From CAZIVE01 sp964542435 (GTDB lineage Bacteria > Bacteroidota > Bacteroidia > Bacteroidales > Tannerellaceae): DNA of 7,480 nt. The position numbers and the translations under genes are program-made. Where the stretch lies: the NCBI GenBank assembly GCA_964542435.1, contig CAZIVE010000126.1:1-7480 (forward strand), in the 5' to 3' direction. The notes under the pieces are model-generated. The model saw only the letters and a program-made list of their open reading frames with translations, had not been told where the DNA came from and searched no databases. Shown here one piece after another: positions 1-6,187 of this stretch (position 1 is its first letter; each line of letters starts with the position of its first letter).

Positions 1-62
1 CCCGCTGCTTCTTCAAACAGTTTGGAAAGCTTCCGAAGGATTACATCAACAAAGAGCCATAA
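1..62 (+). CDS. AraC-family regulator, C-terminal end only (partial)
   Basis: The frame whose first full codon is at position 3 reads RCFFKQFGKLPKDYINKEP and stops at TAA 60-62. The pattern of aromatic residues, FKxxFGxxPxxY, followed by a few basic or polar residues and a stop, is the usual ending of the second helix-turn-helix of AraC/XylS DNA-binding domains. The rest of the gene lies to the left of the window. It points towards the RND operon, so the two transcription units converge on the repeat-filled spacer 63-415. Only 19 residues are visible, so the family call rests on one motif. Nothing can be said about its ligand, and a role in controlling the pump is not shown. Confidence 0.6.
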   Translation, partial: RCFFKQFGKLPKDYINKEP

Positions 63-84
63 AATACAGTACCCGATTTAGGAG

Positions 85-134
85 ATGCCTGTTCCTTCAT
101 TTTAGGCATTCCCGATTTGGGATTTGGCTTTTCC
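85..134 (+). terminator. possible weak terminator after the AraC-like gene
   Basis: About 22 bp past the TAA, ATGCCT (85-90) and AGGCAT (104-109) form a 6-bp inverted repeat with a 13-base loop. It is followed at once by the small hairpin TCCC-GATTT-GGGA (110-122) and a T-rich stretch. Neither stem is strong and the T-run is interrupted, so this is only a candidate. The second stem belongs to the 41-bp repeat unit and recurs in the following copies. Confidence 0.2.
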
Positions 135-274
135 ACTTGGAAAAACGATTTCCCGATTTGGGATTCGATTTTGCAACGCTGAAAAATGATTTCCCGATTT
201 GGGATTCAATTTTGCAACATTGTAAAACGGTTTCCCAATTTGGGATTCAATTTTGCAATGTGAGGTGTACTGAA
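111..274. repeat. 41-bp tandem repeat, four copies
   Basis: Units start at 111, 152, 193 and 234, exactly 41 bp apart, each beginning CCCGATTTGGGATT (CCCAATTTGGGATT in the last). A fifth, degenerate start, CCCGATTTAGGA, lies at 72. Three units also carry TTTTGCAA in the same place (TTGCAA at 171, 212 and 253), while the second half of each unit drifts. Each unit start can form a small CCC/GGG hairpin. Because 41 is not a multiple of three, an open frame across the array would read each copy in a different frame, and both strands show only short chance ORFs, so I treat it as non-coding. The function is unknown. Confidence 0.85.
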
Positions 275-298
275 AAAGGTTGTAGTTTAACGAAAAAG

Positions 299-426
299 GT
301 TGACTACATGAAGTCTTATTCAAGAAGAAGGTTGACTCGGTCAATACTTAGTTTTAATAAAAGTTGACTCAGCCAATGATTCATTCTAAGAACGGTTGAC
401 TCAGTCAGCCTTTAATCAGACAGGAT
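299..426. repeat. 32-bp degenerate tandem repeat with palindromic cores
   Basis: GTTGACT occurs at 299, 331, 363 and 395, exactly 32 bp apart, and a shortened relative (GGTTGTAGT) lies at 278. The conserved core is GTTGACTCRGYCAA and the other half of the unit is barely conserved. The core is a near-palindrome: GGTTGACT-C-AGTCAGCC at 394-410 pairs along its length if one G-U pair is allowed, TTGAC-TCG-GTCAA at 332-344 is perfect, the copy at 364-376 has one mismatch, and the copy at 299 has lost symmetry. The last copy begins 6 bp from the pump stop codon and runs over it. There is no T-run next to the palindromes, so they are not ordinary intrinsic terminators. Confidence 0.75.
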
Positions 427-3400
427 GGAAATTCCCGTATTTTTCCTGCAAATACTGGAAGAAAATAAATAATAAGGGAACAAAGATAAGGAGTGCTATG
501 GTTCCGAAAAGCAGACCTCCGACAACTGTTGATGCAAGGGAGCGACTACCGTTGGCGCCTACGCCGGAAGCGATCATTAGCGGCAGAAGTCCGAAGACCA
601 TTGCAAGGACGGTCATCAAAATAGGACGGAAACGTACTTTTGCCGCACTATAAGCAGCCTGCATCAGCGACATTCCCGCTTTACGACGTACTACGGCATA
701 TTCCGTCAGCAACACAGAGGTCTTCGAAAGCAGACCAATCAACATAATCAATCCGGTTTGCATGTAAATATTGTTCTCGAGTCCGAATATTCGGGCAAAG
801 ACAAAGCTTCCCAAGAGTCCGCAGGGAACAGCCAGGATAATAGCAAAAGGCAGGAGAAAACTTTCATACAAAGCTGATAAGATCAAATAGACGAGAACCA
901 GACAGAGGGTAAAAATGACAGCCACATTGTTTGAAGACTGGCTCTCTTCACGTGAGACACCTCCGAATTCATAACCGTAATTCTTCGGCAACATCTGTTG
1001 GGCAGTTTCATTGATGGCACGCAGCGCATCGCCGGAACTGTAACCCGGAGCCGGTTCGCCATCAATGGCAATGGCATTGTACAGATTGAAACGCGACAAT
1101 TCCTGAGAACCGTAAGTTTTGGTCAAATGAACGAACTGGCTGATCGGAGCCATATTGCCTCCGGCCCGTACATAGATCTGCGAGATGGATGCAGGAGAAA
1201 CACGATAACTTGGATCTGCCTGAATAGAGACGCGGTAGAGTTTCGAGAAGCGGTTGAAGTTGGATACATATTCACCTCCGTAGTAGCTTGCGATGGTTTC
1301 GAGGATCTCACTAGGCGAGATACCCGCCTGCTCACATTTTGCTGCATCAATATCAACCCAGTACTGCGGATATTTCGTATCAAAGGTTGAATAGATGTTA
1401 TTAATCTCAGGCCGTTTCTGCAGGGCTTGAATAAAACTGTCGGAGACCTTCTTAAAAGATTGGGTACTGCCTGAAGCTCTATCCTGCAGATACAGTTCGA
1501 ATCCACTCTGCATGCCGTAACCCGGAATCATAGGTGGCTTTGTGACATAAAACTGGGCATCTTTCACTTCGGATGAGAAACCGGTGATACGGTTCATGAT
1601 CTCATCTGCACTCTGACTTTTCGAATTTCGTTGATTCCAATCTTTGAGAGAGATGAAGAACATGCCCATCGACGGGCCGGATCCAGTGAGAGAATAACCC
1701 GTAACCTTTCCAAAGTGATCAATCTCGGGAATGCTGCTGAGATAATGTCCAACCTGTGACGCCACCTTTTCTGTCTGCATCAGCGATGTTCCGGGCTTAC
1801 AGTTCATGCTGACATTAATGGTACCGGTGTCTTCATCAGGCACCAGTCCTGTCTTAGTGCTCCACATCATCAGCACAAGTAGAATAAGGGCAGCAGCCAG
1901 CATGCACCACATAGTCTTACGATAACGGGAGAAAAAGACGAGACTCTTGACGTAACGCTGCGTCAAGACAAAAAAGGCAGCATTGAAAGCGATTCGGCAG
2001 CGGGCGGCAAAGTTCGCCTTTATCTGTCCGTCTTCATCGGTATAGGGCCGAAGAAGAAGGGCACAAAGAGCAGGCGAAAGAGTAAAAGCATTGAAAGCGG
2101 AAATACCGACCGCTATAGCCATAGTGATTCCAAACTGTTTATAGAAGGTTCCAGAGGTCCCACCTATCATAGAGACAGGAATAAAGACAGCCATAAAGAT
2201 AAAAGTAGAGGTAAGGATGGCGGATGAGATGCCGGACATAGCATCAAGGGCAGCCTTGAATGGTGAACGATAGCCGCTGTCGAATCGTGCCTGTACTGCT
2301 TCTACCACGATGATGGCATCGTCCACAACCGTACCGATGGCAAGTACGAGAGCAAAGAGTGTAAGCAGATTGATGGAAAACCCTATCAGCGAGATGAAAG
2401 CGAAAGTTCCGACGATGGAGACTATGATCGACAAGGTCGGTATAATGGTGGAGCGCAGATCCTGAAGGAACAGATAAACTACCAGAATCACAAGCAAAAT
2501 GGCTACGAGAAGCGTCTTGATTACCTCCTGGATGGAAGCGTAGAGAAACTTGTTGGTATCGCTCAATGTAACGAATTGTGTACCGTCGGGCAGACTGCTG
2601 CTCATCTCCTGCAAAGCGGAATCGATTTCCCGGATGATCTTCGAGGCGTTCGATCCGGCAGTCTGAGTTATCATAGCCATGGCCGCCGGTTTGTCATCCA
2701 CGGCAGTGGAAAAGTTATACGCTTCACTGCCCATTTCCACATTAGCCACATCGCGCAGCCGCAGGACATTACCATCAGAGAGCGCACGAATCACGATGTT
2801 GCCGAATTCTTCAGGCGTAGAGAATCTCCCACGATATTTCATGGTGTATTGGTAGGTATTATCATGGTTCTCGCCGAAGGCTCCTGTCGCCGCTTCTATG
2901 TTCTGCTTTTCCAAAGCCTGCGACAGGTCCGAAGGAATAAGCTTATACTGCGCCATCTTATCAGGTTTCATCCAAATACGCATGCTGTAACTGGATCCAA
3001 ACTGCATCACCTTACCTACACCGCCAATGCGTTTAAGTCTCGGGATCACGTTAATGTCCATATAGTTATTGAGGAACTTCTCATCATATTTGCCATTGTC
3101 GCAATAGAACGCGAAAGTCTTCAGTTCAGAGTTCTGCTGTTTTTCCGTAGTAACGCCGATCTTGGTCACTTCGGCAGGAAGTAAACTCAAAGCTGTGGAA
3201 ACACGGTTCTGTACATTGACAGCATCCATATCCGCATTACTTCCCTGTTTGAAATAGACATCAATGGAAGCTTCGCCTGAATTGGATGCCGAAGAGATGA
3301 TATAGGACATGTGTTCCACACCGTTGATGGCTTCCTCCAGAGGGACGATGACACTCTTCTGCACTGTTTCGGCATTTGCTCCGGGATAACTGGTAGAAAC

Positions 3401-3535
3401 GGAAATGGTTGGAGGTGCCATGTCAGGATACTGTTCGACAGGCAGATTAACAACGGCAACCACACCCATCAATACCAGGATAACAGATAGGACGATGGAA
3501 AATACGGGACGATCAATGAAAAACCTCAACTGCAT
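416..3535 (-). CDS. RND multidrug-type efflux pump, inner-membrane subunit (HAE-1, AcrB/MexB-like)
   Basis: This 1039-residue protein has the length and layout of proton-driven RND pumps that export hydrophobic or amphiphilic compounds from the periplasm and inner membrane through a tripartite channel. It opens with MQLRFFIDRPVFSIVL, the typical first transmembrane helix, followed by the conserved LPVEQYPDMAPPTISV stretch that leads into the porter domain. Helix 4 carries GTVVDDAIIVVE, with the two proton-relay aspartates near residues 405-406. The matching lysine (LLSK, about 938) and arginine (RFRP, about 970) are present in the later helices. A second large periplasmic loop lies between the two membrane halves. 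No internal stop or frameshift is seen. It is the last gene of the efflux operon, 21 bp after the adaptor gene. No outer-membrane factor follows. Substrates cannot be deduced. Confidence 0.95.
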   Translation of the reverse strand: MQLRFFIDRPVFSIVLSVILVLMGVVAVVNLPVEQYPDMAPPTISVSTSYPGANAETVQKSVIVPLEEAINGVEHMSYIISSASNSGEASIDVYFKQGSNADMDAVNVQNRVSTALSLLPAEVTKIGVTTEKQQNSELKTFAFYCDNGKYDEKFLNNYMDINVIPRLKRIGGVGKVMQFGSSYSMRIWMKPDKMAQYKLIPSDLSQALEKQNIEAATGAFGENHDNTYQYTMKYRGRFSTPEEFGNIVIRALSDGNVLRLRDVANVEMGSEAYNFSTAVDDKPAAMAMITQTAGSNASKIIREIDSALQEMSSSLPDGTQFVTLSDTNKFLYASIQEVIKTLLVAILLVILVVYLFLQDLRSTIIPTLSIIVSIVGTFAFISLIGFSINLLTLFALVLAIGTVVDDAIIVVEAVQARFDSGYRSPFKAALDAMSGISSAILTSTFIFMAVFIPVSMIGGTSGTFYKQFGITMAIAVGISAFNAFTLSPALCALLLRPYTDEDGQIKANFAARCRIAFNAAFFVLTQRYVKSLVFFSRYRKTMWCMLAAALILLVLMMWSTKTGLVPDEDTGTINVSMNCKPGTSLMQTEKVASQVGHYLSSIPEIDHFGKVTGYSLTGSGPSMGMFFISLKDWNQRNSKSQSADEIMNRITGFSSEVKDAQFYVTKPPMIPGYGMQSGFELYLQDRASGSTQSFKKVSDSFIQALQKRPEINNIYSTFDTKYPQYWVDIDAAKCEQAGISPSEILETIASYYGGEYVSNFNRFSKLYRVSIQADPSYRVSPASISQIYVRAGGNMAPISQFVHLTKTYGSQELSRFNLYNAIAIDGEPAPGYSSGDALRAINETAQQMLPKNYGYEFGGVSREESQSSNNVAVIFTLCLVLVYLILSALYESFLLPFAIILAVPCGLLGSFVFARIFGLENNIYMQTGLIMLIGLLSKTSVLLTEYAVVRRKAGMSLMQAAYSAAKVRFRPILMTVLAMVFGLLPLMIASGVGANGSRSLASTVVGGLLFGTIALLIFVPLLFIFFQYLQEKYGNFHPV

Positions 3536-3556
3536 AATATGGACTTTAATGGTTAC

Positions 3557-4666
3557 TTAATTACCCTTCGTGTGAATTCTCATCCCATCGTGTAGCATAT
3601 TGATGCCTTCTATCACGATCCGATCGCCCCGTCTGAGACCTGAACGGACTATGTAGTGATTGCCATCACCTAAATCCTCAACATTGACTTCTGTGGTTTG
3701 TACTTTGTCTCCCTTCAGTTTGTAAACGAAAACCTTATCCTGAAGTTCATACGTGGAAGTCTGAGGAATAACCAGCGCATTGGAGTCTGTGCGCTGAATG
3801 ATGACATCGCATATTCCACCACTTAGCAGGAGCCGTTGCTCATTCGGGAAAACAGCTCTCACAGAAGCCGTACCTGTTGTGGAATTGATGACGCCGCTAA
3901 TCGTTGCAATGCGCCCCCTTTCTCCATAAACCGTACCATCGTTCAGTCGAAGAGAAATCATAGGCATGGATTTAATAGCATCCTCTATGGTTCCATTAGT
4001 ATGAATCAGGTTGCGGATGCGACTCTCCGTCATGGAGAAATAGACAAAAATCCTCGCATTGTCGGAGATGGTGGTGAGCGGCTGTTGCATCGAGGAGCTG
4101 GCCAATGTCCCGATACGATATGGAATAGTGCCGACCACTCCATCCGACGGACTGGTAACGACCGTATAGGAAAGATTGTTCGCCGCATTCATCTTGTCAG
4201 CCTGCGTCTGTTCAAGATTGGCGAGAGCTGCAGCCAAGGTATTGTCAGCGGTGAAGAGTTCATATTCGGAGATGATCTTCTTTCGATAGAGAATGAGTTT
4301 ACTGTTATAATCAAGCCTGGCTGTCTTTACCTTGGCCTGCGCGGCATGGACATTTGCCACAGCCGTAAGCAGTGCTGCTTTGTAAGGCACCTGATCGATA
4401 ACAAACAGAGGCTGGCCCTTTCTCACCTTCTGTCCTTCGTTGACATACAGTTTAGAGATGCGTCCTGTTACCTGAGGAAATATATCCACATCCTGTTGCC
4501 CACGGATGGAAGCGGTATAGGAATCAGAAAGGACTACAGACGACGGCATGACGGTCTTTGTTGAATAAACATTTTGGGTAGCGTCTTCTTTTGTTGTTTT
4601 ACTACATGAAGATAGACTAAGCACCACCGCGATCAGAGCCAACTGCCAAACCTTAGAATATATCAT
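3557..4666 (-). CDS. RND efflux membrane fusion protein (periplasmic adaptor lipoprotein, AcrA/MexA-like)
   Basis: The adaptor would link the downstream RND pump to an outer-membrane channel. From the start chosen here (369 residues), a short n-region and a hydrophobic stretch lead to the lipobox LSSC with the lipidated Cys at 21. Next come the first half of the lipoyl domain (about 60-92, PQVTGRISKLYVNEGQKV then GQPLFVID), a helical hairpin rich in Ala/Gln/Leu (about 95-162), the second lipoyl half (about 166-190, VTSPSDGVVG), the beta-barrel (about 200-280) and the membrane-proximal domain. An in-frame ATG 12 codons upstream (4702) would overlap the preceding gene by 10 bp. I prefer 4666 because it gives a normal lipoprotein signal length and no overlap. 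The gene is intact and its partner pump starts 21 bp downstream. Confidence 0.93.
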   Translation of the reverse strand: MIYSKVWQLALIAVVLSLSSCSKTTKEDATQNVYSTKTVMPSSVVLSDSYTASIRGQQDVDIFPQVTGRISKLYVNEGQKVRKGQPLFVIDQVPYKAALLTAVANVHAAQAKVKTARLDYNSKLILYRKKIISEYELFTADNTLAAALANLEQTQADKMNAANNLSYTVVTSPSDGVVGTIPYRIGTLASSSMQQPLTTISDNARIFVYFSMTESRIRNLIHTNGTIEDAIKSMPMISLRLNDGTVYGERGRIATISGVINSTTGTASVRAVFPNEQRLLLSGGICDVIIQRTDSNALVIPQTSTYELQDKVFVYKLKGDKVQTTEVNVEDLGDGNHYIVRSGLRRGDRIVIEGINMLHDGMRIHTKGN

Positions 4667-4692
4667 GGGGAACGATGCGTTTGTTGAATGAA

Positions 4693-5286
4693 TTATAGCC
4701 ATTTGTCATGAATCCACATTCCACTGCGGGCACTGAGTATTCCGATTTCTGCACCGGCTATGACATCATTCAGCCAATATCGGTTGTCATAAAGTCTCGA
4801 TAGGGCAACCGATGCAGCTTTGACATAGGCCATCAGCCCGTAGATGTTGCCATATTCCTCTCGGATAAGCTCAGCTCCACAGAAGACCGTTGCCGTATGA
4901 ATTAAAGAACATGTGCTACGGAAAAAGGCATTGGGGCAGACCATCTGCGTTGAAAGTTCCAACCTATTCACGGTCTCCGTCAGAATGACGCTGGAAGAAA
5001 ATGCAATGGAAAGACGTTGTCTGTACGTATGTTTCGCTTGAATCACGTATTTGCCTCCGGTAATAAAAAAGGAGAGCGGAAGATTTTGTCTATCGTCACC
5101 GATGTGACAACCATCGCGGTCGCAGCAATGCCACACATCGATCATCGCAGATCGCTTCACCGACTGAGAGCAGCCATAGTAAACGTTCCTCACACCGTAG
5201 GACGAGAGCGCGTTCGGCAGATGAGCTGCTTGTATGCACGGAGCCGATACGAAAAGAGTGAGCAGAAAAACTATTATCCCTTTCAT
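4693..5286 (-). CDS. secreted degenerate PAP2-family protein, probable pseudoenzyme
   Basis: The product is 197 residues from the chosen start, with a Sec signal peptide (MKGIIVFLLTLFVSAPCIQA, likely cleaved after Ala20). The C-terminal half resembles PAP2 acid phosphatases that act on lipid or sugar phosphates in the periplasm: HTATVFCGAELIREEYG, then SRLYDNRYWLNDVIAGAEIGILSA. The catalytic motifs are damaged. In motif 1 the usual KxxxxxxRP reads ELSTQMVCP (Lys and Arg lost). In motif 2 PSGH reads SLIH (only His130 kept). In motif 3 Arg164 and Asp174 remain but the essential His is Tyr170. The middle part carries a Cys/His-rich patch (HCCDRDGCH, about 53-61). An ATG seven codons upstream (5307) is possible but would lengthen the n-region. 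It is the first gene of the efflux operon. It could be a pseudoenzyme with a binding role or an early pseudogene, but the frame is unbroken. Confidence 0.7.
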   Translation of the reverse strand: MKGIIVFLLTLFVSAPCIQAAHLPNALSSYGVRNVYYGCSQSVKRSAMIDVWHCCDRDGCHIGDDRQNLPLSFFITGGKYVIQAKHTYRQRLSIAFSSSVILTETVNRLELSTQMVCPNAFFRSTCSLIHTATVFCGAELIREEYGNIYGLMAYVKAASVALSRLYDNRYWLNDVIAGAEIGILSARSGMWIHDKWL

Positions 5287-5316
5287 TCTATTTCTATTTG
5301 AGAACATTTCGCTTTT

Positions 5317-5349
5317 GAACAGTATCTAAACACAAAGATCAACAGCAAA
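5317..5349 (-). promoter_or_regulatory. candidate Bacteroidetes-type promoter of the efflux operon
   Basis: On the minus strand TTTG (5349-5346) is followed after 21 bp by TACTGTTC (5324-5317). Compared with the Bacteroidetes -33/-7 pattern (TTTG, about 19-21 bp, TAnnTTTG), the first box matches fully and the second at four of six fixed positions. Transcription would begin near 5310, leaving a leader of about 24 bases to the ATG at 5286. That also speaks against the ATG at 5307. The match is imperfect, so confidence is low. Confidence 0.3.
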
Positions 5350-5374
5350 ATCGAAGATGAAGAGGGCTGAATCC

Positions 5375-5404
5375 CTGAACAGATAAAAAAGAGGTCTGAA
5401 CTGA
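5375..5404 (-). promoter_or_regulatory. candidate LytTR regulator binding site (two direct repeats)
   Basis: Read on the minus strand, TCAGTTCAG (5404-5396) and TCTGTTCAG (5383-5375) are direct repeats separated by 12 bp. The established recognition pattern for LytTR-domain regulators is a pair of 9-bp direct repeats, [TA][AC][CA]GTTN[AG][TG], 12-13 bp apart. The first copy matches 9 of 9 and the second 8 of 9, with the right spacing. The pair lies between the LytTR regulator gene and the efflux operon, about 26 bp upstream of the candidate -33 box, where an activator would be expected. This suggests the neighbouring regulator controls the operon; binding itself is an inference. Confidence 0.55.
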
Positions 5405-5431
5405 TAATATCAGAGTGTAAATCGTATCAGC

Positions 5432-6187
5432 TCAACTGTCCATCCACTCTTTCAAAGCGGCGGCTCGTTCACGGCTGACGTTGACCGTCACATCTGGGAA
5501 TCCCTTGAGATGTACACAAAGGCGGGAATTGAAATAATTGGAAATGCTTTTCACATGGTCTATATGGATGATGAACTGCCGATTGGCACGGAAGAAACTT
5601 CGTGGATCGAGCTGAGCTTCCAACTCATCCATCGTGTAGGGAACTACATCGGAAGTCCCATCATTGTAAAACAGGCATGAGTTGCGCTCTTCCAAAGATA
5701 TATGGTTGATGTCTTTCACCAGCACGGATTTGTATCCGTCACGATAAGGCAATAGAAACCTTTCACGATAACGGTAGTTATTCCTTTTCATCAAGTCGAG
5801 CAACTGCCTCATTTCATCGTTCTGAATCTTTTGGCCCATGCGACACACCTTTGAAATAGCTGCATGCAATTCCTCTTTATCAACTGGCTTCAGCAGGTAG
5901 TCGAAACTGTTATACTTAAAAGCCTGAATGGCATATTCATCATAAGCGGTAGTGAAGATGACCGGCGATGAAACGGCAGATTGCCTAAGTGCTTCAAAGC
6001 TCAAACCGTCGGACAACCGGATGTCGGCAAGCACCAGATCCGGTTCGGGATGCTGGCGGAAATAGTCCACTGCCTCGGCAATGCCCGTTAGCGGTCCTTC
6101 GATGACAAATGAAGAATCGATCTCTTCCAAGATCCGTTTCAAACGGTTGTAGTTTCTCTGCTCATCCTCCAAGATTACTATATTCAT
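5432..6187 (-). CDS. LytTR-family DNA-binding response regulator
   Basis: This 251-residue two-domain regulator is phosphorylated by its kinase and binds DNA. The receiver domain (about 1-118) has the acidic pair at Asp8/Glu9 (LEDE), the phosphoacceptor Asp55 (LADIRLSDG), Thr80 (FTTAYDEYA) and Lys100 (LLKPV), so it should be phosphorylatable. The linker leads to a LytTR domain (about 141-248) with the signature FFRANRQFIIHIDHV at 198-212 and the final beta-strands (LCVHLKG, VTVNVSRERA). The start codon overlaps the kinase stop codon (ATGA at 6187-6184), indicating translational coupling. The likely target is the operon just downstream, where a LytTR-type direct repeat lies in the intergenic gap. 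Confidence 0.93.
   Translation of the reverse strand: MNIVILEDEQRNYNRLKRILEEIDSSFVIEGPLTGIAEAVDYFRQHPEPDLVLADIRLSDGLSFEALRQSAVSSPVIFTTAYDEYAIQAFKYNSFDYLLKPVDKEELHAAISKVCRMGQKIQNDEMRQLLDLMKRNNYRYRERFLLPYRDGYKSVLVKDINHISLEERNSCLFYNDGTSDVVPYTMDELEAQLDPRSFFRANRQFIIHIDHVKSISNYFNSRLCVHLKGFPDVTVNVSRERAAALKEWMDS

Noticed and set aside
137..367. Plus-strand open frame of 76 codons across the 41-bp array, and an 80-codon minus-strand frame over the same place
   Set aside because: They are by-products of repeats. The period of 41 changes frame with every copy, so the repeated peptides do not match each other in register, and no domain or signal is seen.
278..426. GTTGAC cores of the 32-bp array read as LytTR sites (AAAGTTGAC matches 8 of 9)
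   Set aside because: The spacing is 32 bp rather than 21-22, and the conserved feature is a palindrome while LytTR sites are direct repeats.
63..426. CRISPR array
   Set aside because: The repeats are adjacent tandem units with no unique spacers of equal length between conserved repeats, and no cas genes are present.
2576..3184. Plus-strand open frame of 202 codons, and a similar one of 242 codons at 3836-4564
   Set aside because: Both are antisense to well-supported pump and adaptor genes and have unrecognisable composition; they are shadow frames.
5385..5414. Possible terminator after the regulator gene: TCTGA/TCAGA stem around the palindrome CTGATAATATCAG, then six T on the minus strand
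   Set aside because: The stem is only five AT-rich base pairs with a ten-base loop, a competing small palindrome uses the same bases, and the region overlaps the better-supported LytTR repeat.
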